Source of the DNA: Ciona intestinalis | Taxonomy: Eukaryota; Chordata; Ascidiacea; Phlebobranchia; Cionidae | NCBI RefSeq assembly: GCF_000224145.3 | Contig: NW_004190423.2 | Coordinates: 400,267-464,266, forward strand | Direction of reading: 5' to 3' | DNA: 64,000 nucleotides | Shown here: piece by piece, positions 35,905 to 49,800 of the stretch | Position numbering within the stretch: position 1 is the first letter of the stretch | Layout: every line of letters starts with the position of its first letter | The notes under the pieces: model-generated | What the model saw: the letters and a program-made list of their open reading frames with translations, nothing else | Database searches by the model: none | Told to the model about the DNA's origin: nothing | Program-made: the position numbers and the translations under genes

Positions 35905-36319
35905 TGCAATCAGCGCTTCCAACACACAACCAGTAACTATACCACCCCGGAGCAAGTGAGTACAATTATCTCTTTGCGTCTCTGTCTATGCGCCCGTCTG
36001 CCCGCCTGTTCCTAATCAGTGAGCGCTCAAGAAGGTTGCAGTCCTATAGCGCTTCGAAAAGCTTAAACGCTAAACTTTAACTACAGACTTATTTTAAACT
36101 TTGGGTTACAACTCGCTCAAGAGTAAGCATCAATATTTGCCTTATTATAAAGCGAAGTGTATGCGCTGCCTATGATCAGAATCAAGTGTTACGAAATGAA
36201 GCGAAAAACAACAAGACCAACTATGGTTTACTGTAAAAGTAATAAACTTCGTCTAAAATGGCACGACCAGTATCTTATTCAAACGCCTAAACTTTAATTG
36301 CCTTTCATGGTGACGCATG
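34814..36319. repeat. Segmental duplication, copy A (GLUT promoter and exon 1)
   Basis: Counterpart of 32708-34170. It covers the GLUT exon 1, about 415 bases upstream of it and its following intron. Outside the duplication, upstream sequence continues uniquely from 36320. Confidence 0.95.
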
Positions 36320-37878
36320 TAAAAGTCGAAACGTCGTTTGGCTAAAAATTAATAACCCGTTTCGGCGGCCGCTGTTGTTTGCCTTCGTGGATAACGACGT
36401 ATAAAATGCTGACGGCGGATATTTTCGAATTCATTTTCAATCAACATGTACGCAGGCTTCAGGTGCTTGGATTTAAATCTAGAATCCTGGGTTCTCCAAC
36501 CCTGGCCTGGATTCGAATCACGGATCCGTAGTTTCTAAACCCGGACCGAGATCTGAACCCCGCAACTCTGGTTCTCTAACCCTATGACCTGAAATAGAAC
36601 CCAGGGTCCCTGGTCCTTTAACTCTGTTTTATGCACTCATTCTAGCGGCCTAGTCTGCTTCCCTTGAATTTTAATCTGAACTCTACTACTTCTACTGTCT
36701 CATTACAAAGTGAAGGAACAGCAACCGCTACAATTAGGGTTCTGCGACCACGTGATGACTAAAGGCCCAGAAAAAAACAAGAGAGCAAAGTTGGATTTGG
36801 TCAAGTTTATATCGAGCATTACAAGCAATGGTAATGTAATAATCGTGGGCGCCCACTAGCGGTATATTGCAAGAACATAAAAGGAAGGTAACAAAAGGTA
36901 AGTTCATTGTGACGTAACTACGACGACTGTTTCGTAACAATGAAACACAAATACTGACGTTTATTGTGACGTAGTCACAAGTGTCATTCTTCTTTAACCA
37001 AGTGAATATGACGTCATAGTCTACGTGTCATGGTTCAGTAGTCGTTTTATGACGTACATAGTTGAAGACAATGCAGCACGTTGCGTCACAATAGAAAATC
37101 GTAACGTCATAATCACGTAGCAGCGCGCAACACTGAGAATATGGTGACGTAACAAAGAACACGAGAATGGCAATAATGGGGAAGCCAGGTAACTTGGAAT
37201 GGACGGCCATAAAGATCATATTAATCAATTATATAAGATATTTGGAAAGGATGGCTTGAAGCGGTTGCGTGCTTAAGCATATCGGCAAGAAATCTACTGC
37301 AGGCAGTGCGATGGCGTCATCATGACGTATCCGTTCGTTAGCATGACGTCATTCGTAGGCGTGAAACTTTTCGGACAGCAAGCCGCTACAAAGCGCCGGA
37401 ATAAATTAGACTGCGTTATCAAGGATGTCACAGATTACGTCATCGATGACGTCACCGCTGATGACGTTGCGAACCGACTGCTACACAGGGGTGTTTAGGT
37501 CCAGTTGATCATAATTATTCATAGTAAGAGCGACGACGCTTTTTCCACCATCGGGACTTCCAATGCATTTGTTCCGGTAAAGATGGTCGTACCCCCCGCC
37601 GCGCTGTTTCATTGACTCCGATCTCGAGGTGGAGCGGCGGACAGAACCTGGGGATATTGGTGGACGTTATCAAATGGCAATAAACCTTCTTCGGTAATAT
37701 TTAGTTATATTCTATTCTATACGGGTGAGGTCCTACAGCGAGGCAATGGGATCTAGGATTTAGGCCAGAGCTCCGATTTAGTGACCACTGAGGCAGTTTA
37801 TAAACACTCAAATAAAGATTCTAATTACAAGGATGTGGTCATACAGAGTGACAAGGTATGGAGCTTATAGGATCAAAA
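36320..37878. other. Intergenic region between GLUT promoter and DCBLD 3' end
   Basis: No exon seen. It contains a four-copy degenerate 40-bp repeat (36466-36624), several TGACGTCA palindromes (37009, 37344, 37447) and a single 97-bp-type unit near 37705-37790. The part next to 37879 should be the DCBLD 3' UTR; I found no AATAAA there on the minus strand. Confidence 0.5.
36466..36624 (+). repeat. Degenerate tandem repeat of about 40 bp, four copies
   Basis: Units such as GGATTTAAATCTAGAATCCT, GGATTCGAATCACGGATCC, GATCTGAACCCCGCAACTC and GAAATAGAACCCAGGGTCC, each followed by a TTCTC.AACCCTGG-like block. The GGATTCGAATC word resembles a Pol III B box, but no tRNA fold is present. Confidence 0.6.
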
Positions 37879-40800
37879 TTACATGGGGAGTTTGCCTATT
37901 GCACAACAGCCATCACAATTCTCACCGTTGATTGGTTCCCCGCTGTTCGTCGTCAAACCGTTGCTAGGCAACGTTGAAAACGGCGCTGATTGGCTGACTG
38001 GGATATTGCTCGGGTAGTTATAAGAGGGTTTGCGCCCTCTATCGCTACCAGGTGGCCATTCGTCAGACCTGGAGTCGGTGTGCGCAAGCTCGCCACTATC
38101 CGGCTGCCCCATGCCACGTTGGTGGCCGTTAGAGGTCAGGAAAGCGTCGTCTGCTCCTCTTGGGTCGTATTCTGGCACAGAGGAGTAATACGTGCTCGCT
38201 GGATTGTGACGTTGCGATGACGTTGAATCAAAGTGAGAGTGAGAAGAGGAGCCGGAGGAGGAGGAGTAACGCTGGGGAGGATAGTAGGATGAAGCAGTTG
38301 TTGCGTTAGGAGGAGATTTACTTCCTCCTCGTTTTCGGTGGTGGAATCGTGGAGCAGTGAATGACTGTGTTGAATTAGGTGGGGCAGTTTTCGGCGGGCC
38401 TGGCATCGAATCTAACCCGTTTTCGACACCATAGTGTAACGGGTGAGGGAAAGTACCCGCTCTAGATCGCTGCGGTCGATTATGGGGGGTGAATGACGTC
38501 ACACCGCCTTTTGCATCGATAAAGATAGGCGAGGATGGGCCATCTTTCCCCCAGGCGTCACCCGCATTGCCCCAAACCTGAGGCCAAGGCATTGAATCAG
38601 ACTGGCGGCTGTGGTTCCCGATAGAAGACCCGGTGGACGCCTTGGATGAAGCTTTGGTGCTTCTGGTGGGTGTGGGGGTCGGCGGGTTATCAGGGATTAC
38701 TTGGTACTCGTGGTCCTCGTCGTCTAAAATGGAATAAAGTTAAAAATATGTGGCGGACATCTTGGGGGTGAGAGGCGGTTGTTCACCAATATAATGTAAA
38801 ATTAAACAAAAATAAAAATAAATAAAACGCGAGGCAAATTAGCATTAAAAATAGGTTCACGCCCAATAACCATCGTTTTCAACAGTTCTATATATCATAC
38901 AAATTCGGATAAAGTCCTACGCAAAACTATAAATATGCTATGGAAAACGGTAGGTCCCGGGGTTGGGTACTAATGAGCCAACCCTGGGTTTAATACAGCC
39001 CCTGGCGTGACTTGCTGTTGGACTTTAACCATATAGAATAGAATGTTTATACAAGATATCCACATATATTTACCTGTTATAAAGCTGTCGGCCTTTTCCT
39101 CCACAAGAATCGGACTGCCCGCGTGTATCCCATTACTTGTACCAGCTACGTCATTCGTGACGTAAGAAGAACGTAATGGAGCGCCGTTACATGACGTCAT
39201 TAGTGGGTCATTACTCGACATTGATTGACGTTGTTGTTGGTCGTACCTTAGGGTAATCCCCCCGCGAGAATTAGCCATCGTTAAAGATTGCTCCACAGCG
39301 GCAGCTAGCGGCATGCTATCTTTGTAGTTGACGTTCTTGATTTCAAATTTGCCAATCTTGTTTTTCTTTTTCTCTTTTTTCAGCTGTTTTTTCTTCTGCT
39401 TCGAGTATTTGTAGTCTGGATAACGAACTGCGAGAAATAAAAGCAACATTAGCATTGAAATATTAACTGTCATGTGTTTTCAAATAAAGAAATAAAAACG
39501 ATTTCTAAATGCCGTAACCAAGCGTAGAGAAATAACATAATAGCTTATAAGCTTCCTATTAAATAACAAATTAGATTTCGCACGAAAAATACAGATTCCT
39601 GATTGCTTTAAAAGTGGCAGAAAACATCTGGAATATTCTAGAATTTAGTAAAAATAGTATGACGTCACTTACTGTCTATTCCAGTCGCGTAGGTAGCGTT
39701 CGTCTGTGACGTAGGCACCATTGTTTCAAGTTTTGGTTCCTTTTTCCTGCAAAGTTTAACACGTTTAGATAAAGTACATTTTTAAAATAGAAAAACAAAG
39801 AAATAATTTACCTTTTTCTTACAAGAATGAGAACCAAAGCAGCAAGTAATATTGACGTCACAGCTAATGCGGCAACAATGGCTATTATGATGATACTTTT
39901 CTCTGTGGAGAAATAAACGCAAGTGTTACTTCATAATTCAAAACTGGGTTTAAATTTTTGGCGGGCAAATCAGATGTATAATAAGATATGAATATTGAAC
40001 CAATGAGTGTAATTTATTTATCCTCACATGGCCTGGCAACGACAGTAGTTATAACAGAGGTGTTCTGATTGAAACACCTCAATCTTAAAAACTGTATAAA
40101 AAATGTTAAAAACTGCGAAATAGGAAAAATGGTGTTCGAAAAGGAAGCTAACTTAGGCAGACAGTATTATCTAACACAAACTCGCAAAGCTTCTAATCCG
40201 GCAAGTGTATCGAGGCATGACGGAATTTCGGGGGCTGTGCGCACCCACGCGTGTCGTGACGTCATTTAGCGAGCATATTTTCACATAGCAAAAAAAATCA
40301 ACTGAGTGTTAAGGTAATGACCCAACTCTGGCCCTGCCATAGGACCTCAGCCATATATAATATAAACTAAACTGCTTCTGCAACTTTAGTTCATATTCGT
40401 TCAAAAATGACGTCACTTTGATGACGTAACTTACCGCTTATTTCTCCATTCTCAGGATTAGGTTTAGGGTCTTTAACACCTCCCGAATCCTATAAACAAA
40501 TATCAAATAAGTTTGGTGAATGCATGTCTAGAACTTCACAACTGTTACATTGTAAGTTAAGAAGTTGTTTAATTTAAAACAATTAGTACGCAACGCAAAC
40601 TTACATCTACATCTCCACCAGCAGGAACGGATGACGTTGCGTTGGTTGGGGCGACTGTTGTTGTTTCTGTGAATAATGTAAGTTAGTGACAGATTGTAGT
40701 TGGCGTTTAAATGCATATTAGGCTGTAATAACCCAAACTTTGAACTTCTGCATTTGCAATATTGTATTCTATATATGGGTAAGGTCTTACAGGAAAGAAT

Positions 40801-43800
40801 GCTAGGGAACCTGAGTTTATACCAGAATTGGTCCCATACCCCAACATTGTATATGCACAATCTTTCAGACGATACGGTTATACAACTATATAATCTGCAA
40901 ATGTGTGTATATTCTTTTGTAGTTCCAGTTTCGAATTTAATTGACATATTACTGCTTACCAGGTATATTGCCTAAGCTTACCGTTAGGTATTGGTGAATT
41001 CAACGGTGGTTGTGACGTTGTGGTGACGGGGTTCGTGGTTGTTGTCGTCGTTGTTGTTGTTGTAGTTTTTACAATTTTCGTGAGAATTGTTGAAGGTGTT
41101 TTAGGGGTCGGTGCGGGGGTAGGGTCCGGAACCGGCAAGGCTGGAAATGCATTTCGTTAAAATAATTGAACACATACTGTGTCATACGCTTCGTCCTCGC
41201 TTACAAATGATTTTGACCACAGTTTGCCCATTATCCCAACATTGTATATGCACATTCTATTTTATATGGGTGAGGTCCTACAGTGAGGCACGCCATGGGA
41301 CCTGGGGTTTAGACCAGAGTTGGCTCATTACCCCAACATTGTATATGCACATTCTATTTTATATGGGTGAGGTCCTACAGTGAGGCACGCCATGGGACCT
41401 GGGGTTTAAACCAGAGTTGCCCATTACCCCAACATTGTATAAGCATATTCTATTCTATATGGGTGAGGTCCTACAGTGAGGCACGCCATGGAACCTGGGG
41501 TTTAGGCCAGAGTTGGCTCATTACCCCAACATTGTATATGTACTTTATATTCTATATGGGTGAGGTCCTACAGTGAGGCATGCCATGGGGCTTGAGGTTT
41601 TATAGTTGGCTCATTACCCCTGAACTATCTATATTAGGGTATTTTTGTAACTTTTCCTATACTTACATGAGGGCAGACAACCTAGAAGCCCAAACTTAAG
41701 ACCATATTCAAGCATGGCATCATGTTGTTTCTGTGGTGTGGGATAAACGCGAAGATACTTTGCAGTTATAGGAGGTCGGACGAAGTTATTCCGCACTTCT
41801 GCGAAGTAGTTTCGGTTCCCAGAGAAAATCTAAAAACAGCGGGGAATTGAGCCTTGAAATCCGGCGGAAGTCTACTGAAAACCCCAATGTAGTCTTACCT
41901 TGGGCCGATCGCTGCCTTCTTCTTTATAATTCTTCCACGTTATATTGTTCATACTGTACTTAATCGTGTAACTTTTAGTCCACGAGTAGGGTTTGGCTGA
42001 TCCTTTAGTTAATATGGCTGGAAATATAAGAATATTAGAAAAATAAGTTAAATGCTACCATTGTGGACATATGTGTACAAGAAACGTGACAGTAGTTGCT
42101 CCAATCTAGCGGTCACTAATTGGTTGTTTAAGTTTTTTAAGTTGTTAGTTTTTAAGATTGAACAAAAGGTGTTTAAATCAGAACACCTCTGTTATAACTA
42201 CTGTCGTTGCCAGGCCATGTGAGGATAAATAAATTACACTCATTGGTTCAATATTCATATCTTATTATACATCTGATATACCCGCCAAAAATTTAAACCC
42301 AGTTTTGAATTATGAAGTAACACTTTTTAGCGTTTATTTCTCCATAGAGAAAAGTATACATAAAAATGATCACCCACAAAGTTACATACGTGGTAACTTG
42401 TAAGCTGGTACGAGGTGTATGAAACAGAACACCCGTGTTATAACGACTGTCGTTGTCCCGCCATGAGGGAATAAATAAGTTAAATTCGTAGTATAACTGA
42501 AAAGTGACCAAGAGGGTATAAAACAGAGGCTCTTATAATTAGATTCACCTGTGATATTATATGGACGACGTAGGTTAACTTGTATCCACTGTTCAGATGA
42601 ATGGTTGGCCGGCTTCCATGCTTTGTCATAAGCGGTAAGCATCGCTTTTTTAGGCGACCAGACTTGATACCTGGGTTCAAACAAGTTTAACCAATTAATA
42701 AAAAAAGGGCAAATAAAATATATTTGCGAGGCTTTTTTAATTGAAGATAAATAAGCTAATCTAAAGGAGACTTTCGGCGACTTTTTGCAATCTTTAAAAA
42801 TTATCAAAAGGTATTTTTAAGACTTATAATATACCTTGCAAGGACAGCGTATACATTTAAACACTATATAATAAATGGGATGAACAATTCTTAAGACTTA
42901 TAATAGAAACAATATGTTCTTACCCTCCTTTCGGGTCACTTATGTTCAACACAGAAGACGCCGTTAACTGATTCTCCGTGAAAACGATTTGATCATGGCA
43001 AGTCTTCAGCTCGGGGAAACATACCATTGAGTCTGACAATCCCCCACTGTAACGTAGAAAAATCATGACTATGACGTTAATAATAACGTAATGAACAATA
43101 TGACGTAACATTATGCATTTTATTAAACAAATTTAAATGCTTTTACAATCATTTAATACTCATTTGTTTATGCATTAAATCATTCGTTTCAATATTACGA
43201 ACGGTTTAACGTCTTATGACGTCACAAAAACTCGTATTATGACGTCACAAACTTACGTAGACGACGATATGTTGTTAGCTCCCTCCCCATGGTACAACAC
43301 CTTGCTGAGTTGGCGTTCTACCTTCACCCTTCCACCAAAGTTATCCGAAGTAACACCAGCATGGACGGCTGACAAGCACAGATGGGACGTCTATGTAATA
43401 TATACGTCGTTAGTTATTTGATGATGTCATTGTTTTGTCTATTCTATATGGGAAAGGTTAAGACCAACAGCGTAGTATGCCAAAAAACTCAACTTTTCTA
43501 TTATTCCACAATCGGATGTATGGTACTTGGGGTAAGATAGATACCGTTAGTAAATGATTTTTTATAGTCGTGTTTTCAACAACTAACATCTTTTAGAGTC
43601 GTACGGAGAAAATCGGTAACTATGACGCCACAATTATAAAACTGGAAACATCGTGTAAAATTTTTCATTGATTGTGGGATTCTAATTAGGAAATCAATTT
43701 GTGACGTCACAGTTCGCTAAGTGATGTAAACAAAGGAATAAATTCTTGAATTTATTTCGTTCTGTGATTGGATTATTGCGCACGTAATTAGCGAGCTCGG

Positions 43801-46800
43801 CTGGAAAATTTCTAATTTCCCATGTTCACAACGGTTCAATCGATACGCGACAAATAAGATATACGTAGAGACATGGCGCTCGGGTAAGAGTGAAAATAGG
43901 CGCCGCATAAATCGATGCATTCCAAGCTGAGAAATTAATTCCAGTTTCAACAAGCAGGATCTAGTAGGCGCCAAGACTTGAAATTAATGCGGGTGTCTAG
44001 GGGGGATCGATTTCCCCGGATAAGGGATCAGCGTAAAAGACTTAAGAGCGAGCGCCAACCGCAAGCCCTAAAATTAATCGAATTTTTTAATATCCTGAAG
44101 GGGATTAGAGAAAAAGTAATTTTACATGAGAAAAAACAAGATATTTATTTACTAATTCTCGTAACTGCTAAAACGGCTTTTTCAATCAATGGTTAAACGA
44201 TTGAAAATATAAAAATATGAGCTAAAAAAACGAGATGGCCAAATAGAGACTCGCAGAAACCGAAAATGACGGCGCAATTTTTCAGCGAAAATTTTTTCCC
44301 CAAAGTAGTTCGAGTTAATAGTTGGACAGGAGATTTAAAATGGGACCATTTTAAAGCCAGTGTCGGTAAAGAATGATAATCTGAACTGACGAAGAACTTA
44401 CGGTCCAAAACAAATTTACTTTCGTCCATAATTACATTATTCTGTCACGGACGTCTCTGTGACGTATAAGACAGAGCACATAAGCCAAAACCGGACATTA
44501 GATAAACCGAGAGGTCAACGCGAAATTTACTTGTTGTTTAGTTTATGGAAAAGGCTTTGAAAGTGGCTAAAATGTATTTTCTGGTTATATTACAAGTGTT
44601 ATATAAAGACCAACTTGGTACTTGTAACACTCACTCTTATCTCATCTAACACTGAGGATGGTTAAAGTTGATTAACTGAAACTGCACCATCCTCAGTGTT
44701 AGATGAGACAACAGTGAGTGTTACAAGCAAAATTAAATAACTCTATTTTTAAACTGATAAATCATAAACATTTTTTTTTCATTTCCCCTCTGTTTTTACT
44801 TTCTGCAGCATGAGACAAACACGCATAAGGGAATTCCCTGTTACCCCTAGCAACAAGGATAAGCAGTGTTCAACACACGCCCTTGTTAAGCCCCATGTCA
44901 CCGCAAGTATGCGAAGGTTAAAATTATTTTCGGAACGTGTAATGAAATATCTAGCTTTAGGTAAAGGGTCAAACTGAGGAAGATGGGACACCTTTTCATT
45001 CTATTATCCTCACGACTACCATACCGTTGTTAATTGTTTAAAACACGATCAAGATATTTGGATATTATGTGCTAAAGGTGTCCCACCTTTTCCCACCCTA
45101 CTATATATAGTTATTAAGGTAGGAGATAAGGGGAATAATTTTTAATATGAATCCTTAACGGCAATGTGATTGTTGCAATAAGGTTCACATAAAATGGTCC
45201 ATGTTTTCATTCTCCTTTTTCGCCCCATTTGGTGGTACAAACAGTATCCATCTTACCCCACAGTATCATGCGACTTAGCCCGAAGGTTTTAGTAAGCTCA
45301 TAGAATATAAACTATTTCCAAATTTCATTAAATATGAACCATGTTACCTCAGCCAACTATATTAACACAAGAAATGCGATGTACTTGTAATGTCCCTTCG
45401 AATTAGAAATAAATAAGCGTATATAATGTAACTATTTCTCTATAACTAAGTTAAGGGCGCCTATGGTTCCGTATGTGATCCTATGCATAAACTGTGTTGC
45501 ACTATTGACCCTCACACGCCAAATAGCAGACATGCATTTACGCGTGGGGAGGGTGGGGGGGGGCTTAGGATTAAAGATAAGCTATTGTTACCCATGATAA
45601 TGATAACGGATAGCCTCAGCTTATGCAGTCAGTCATATTATCCATGTATACCTGTATACTGCGGTCGTTTACCACTGCCTATGACTTGCATATACTAAGG
45701 TTTGGGTGTTAGGGCGTTTTGGGTCAGAATTTAGCGCTGGAAACTTTAGTAACTCGAGCGTTCGCGATGAATTTCTTCTATCGCGGTTCTTCACGGGTGG
45801 GCTGTGACGTCATAAGCGATTAAACGCATGGGCGCGCGGGGAGGAACTTTAGCTGAAGAAAGCATTTAAAGCCGAATGTTAAGTCGACAATGTTTGAAGA
45901 GTCCGGAATCTAATCTCTGCGTGGAAGGCTAATACGTTTGCATTTGAAGAAAATCTATAGCCTTGAACTTCTTCTGGGCGGCATCGGCGCATTTACAAAT
46001 AATTTAAATCTTAAAAGCTTGGAAATATTTCTACATAAGATTTTACTAAACATGCATATAGCATAGCGAGGTTACGTAATAACGTGAGTAAATTTAACAT
46101 ATAGTACTGTGGGCTAAGATGGATATCGTAAGCACATAATATTCCACATTTCCTAATCGTGTTTTTTTTATCAATTAACAATTCTATTTTAGAGTCGTGG
46201 GGATACGGTGGACCATCTTACCCCGGCTACATGTATTGAATAATATATTGATCATATTTTGAAGATAGTTTCGGACAACTTTAAATCTCTACTTGTAATT
46301 TTCGCTCTGTGTTTTCATGAAAACGCTGGTATTTAATTTTTAATGTTAACCAAAAAAACTAATTTTCGATAATAAAAAGAGCGTTTCTAAAAGCCTTTAT
46401 TTGTAATAGAGTTTAACATGACTGAATCAGCCGCTTCATCACTTAATGTTAGACATATTTGTAAGCATCGATACGCCATCTATTTACATTTGATAAATTA
46501 GTTAAGTTTTCGTGACTCATAAACAGATAAGACTGCAGGGTTAAAAGTTAAGATGACTAATCCTGGTTGGCGGGAACTTGACTTGACTTCCGATTTAAAA
46601 AAATGCGAGCCTAAGCTACGTCACAGTGGACATTATTACAAAATGGTAACTGTTATTTTACGAAACAATGACCATTATGAAAATTAATGCAGTTGTAATT
46701 ATTCGTAACAATAGGTTTTGTAATCCTAATAATGAAACATATTACTCGTGGATTAGCAATATGTCCTGCAATTGGGAAATGTTTACTGTTGCGTGTTCAA

Positions 46801-49800
46801 TACGTCACAAGTACATGTGTTACGACATAAACCCGATAATATAGTCAACTATTTGTACATCATAAGCACAGGTTACTAAACCTACGACTTTAAGATTATC
46901 CCCTAGATGGCGGTAAAGAGCTTCGCCAACAAAAACCTGAACTGTATTAAACGACGAGTAAATAACCGTGTATGTAATGACCACTTAACCACATGCTAAT
47001 ATAATTATAAGGCAGTACAAGCTGTATCGTAGCTTGAACATCAATGGTTGTTAAATATTAAAAGAGAAATGTCAGATATATTACTGGGTTAAGATAACAC
47101 ACAATATCCTATATTTCATAATCGGGTTTTAAACAACTACCAATGCTGTTTTAGAATCGTGAAAATACGGTTATATAATTCCGAAAAAAATCTTTGTTAA
47201 CTACCAAATAAGACGATAAAAACGAACCATTTTACCCCAACCTACTATATTCAACTAATCAGTTGTTTATTTGCATAGACTTTGAGCTGCAATTTAGAAA
47301 AACACCAGTTTCGTATACATCAGCTGGTCACTGCTATAGGAAACATGACTCTACATAATCTACAGCGACTTTTGGGACCAATGTCCAAGCCAGGTTTATA
47401 AAGGTAACCCCCCGCCCACGCATGGCTTATATTCACAATGACTAAGACACTCAGGTGCTTGTTGACATTGCAAGTTCTGAATAAGCGTGAATATAGGTAA
47501 GGAGAATTGGCGCTCTATAATAAAGGGGTAAAGTGGATCAGGTTAGGGGGTAGTACCGGTTATGATAATCCGTAAACCAACAGACAACAGAACTTGGTAA
47601 AAGTAATAGCAACCCTTGTAGCAATTGGTGTGCACCATATACGGGTTGAAGTATAGCTAGAAGATTACCACAAAGCGACATCAGAACGTATTACTTAAAC
47701 GTATCTACATTACGTATTACACTGTTTGTGCTACAGTTGAGCATACCTTTTGCACTGAAAGCTAACGTATGCCCTTTTGTACACAATGTCTCATATTTAC
47801 GCTCGCAATCAACACCTAAGTTATACTGTAACGTTACAACCATGTATAATGCTTCATTCTACACGGGTAAAGGATTTAGATTAGAGTTTTCCAATTGTAT
47901 ATGAACATTCTATTCTATATGGGTGAGGTTCTGTAATCTTAAAGCATGGGACAGGGGATTCAGGCCAGAGTTGGCTCATTAACCCCAACATACATAACAT
48001 ACAACTTACATCTCGGTAACAAAGATTCCCAGTTGTAGTTTGTCGATAGATGCCAGCACAGCCAGCAGGGCAGACAACACTGTGGAATATAAACTGATGT
48101 TAAACATCGAACACTAAATCGTGTAAATAAAAAATAACACAAAAGATTTCTTTAACGGAACCCAGTGTTTTATACTTACACATTGTAAACCGCAAGAAAA
48201 AGAATTACACCAAAAATATATTAAATTTAAAGAACTATAAACTGTATTTTTTAAGAGAATCGCACGGAAAAATCATATTTTTTTAAACAGCTTCTTATGC
48301 TATTATAGTTAAGTTTAAAACGTAAGGAAAACGTTTTTGGCGGAATATTTTTTCCAGGCATTAATTTTTTTCTCTTTACGTTATGATCTTAGCTTTGGCT
48401 TCTAAATATTATCACATCTTGCTCGTTCAAGAATAATGGGGTATTGGTTTACGAGCGTAAGCCTTTTATTTTGACTCATAAAGTTAGCTTAGACCATCTT
48501 GGTCTCGCATCTATTGCCGAGGGCCATTTGTTGCTTGACAAGAAGTTTCAACAAAATATATTTTAGCACGATATATCAAACTAATATATGGATTCCTGTA
48601 ATTTAAGACCTATACAGTTCTGGTTTAAACAGAAATACTTAAGAATGAGACAACATTGGTAGGTTGACAATCCAATAATATTTGGTTAAGTTATTACGAA
48701 ACTAGAATATTTGTTCAATCATAGTCGTTTATGTGATGTCATAAAGAACACTGGTTTGGTTGGAAAGTAGTTTTCTCATAGAAATAATAAACATTGGTCA
48801 GTTTGGGTCACGTGACCGGCGCGAATCGCTGCGGGCGATTGTTGGAAAAGCGACCGCGATTTTAGATTTGAAAACGCAAAATTTTACATCTGGGAACACT
48901 GGTTTCAAGACAAATGACTATGACGTCGTCAATCAACATTGTGACGTAAAATTAATTGTGTGGAAATAATAAGCATTGTTTGGATTATAAACGAGAATTC
49001 AAAAACAATCGCCATTTGTTAGAAAAGTTCTTTTTTAGCGGAACTAATTTTTATGTTTCTTTAAGTTAACTTTAAAAGAGTGATTCAAATAGTGATTTTC
49101 TTTTATAACGACGCATATTTAGTTACTTATCGAGGCGTGTAGGAAGCTGTATTATATCAATACACAAGCATATATGCTACGCTATATTCGTAATTACTTG
49201 CATTTACAATAAATCTTAGACAAAGTTGGGCATGGAATGTGCGTTTCAATAAAGCTTGGTGTTTTGCTAATGAAACTAAGAATACGGACCACCTTACCCC
49301 AACCCTGCTATATATTAAGTCCCATCTTGCCTCATAATTCAGGCGAAGATTTAGCAGACAGTCTTAGCGACCATCATCGGCTTTGGAGCAATTTTCGCTT
49401 TACCGCTCATTCTACCCGCATGTCTAGCTAGAATTCACGCTTCGTCGAGCGTAAAATACCACCGCGCTCTATTCGCGATGCTGACGTCATAATGCAAGAA
49501 GAATGTTAACTCTTCAGCGATTGTCTCTACCGCAAAAACGACGAATTTTCGAAAATTTAAAAAATCAGAAAAATCAAACAATAGTTGCAAATGTGAAATA
49601 ACAATAGTCTCGTATTATAATTATTCCAATTATAATTATGACGTCATACCTAAATGTCCCGACGTCACGTCGCACCTCTCCAGTTGCACAGCAAGTAACA
49701 AAATCTGTAAAAAATAATCTTTAAATATATTTTTTATATATGAGGGAAAAGCAAAAAGAGGGTATAAATGAATAAAAAAATATTTTAACATCTTTCGTAA

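Noticed and set aside
36471..36560. Possible tRNA gene with GGATTCGAATC
   Set aside because: The word belongs to a degenerate 40-bp tandem repeat and no cloverleaf can be drawn.
43717..44196. Adjacent open frames on both strands in a DCBLD intron
   Set aside because: No family resemblance, no splice partners, and no start context; best explained by chance.
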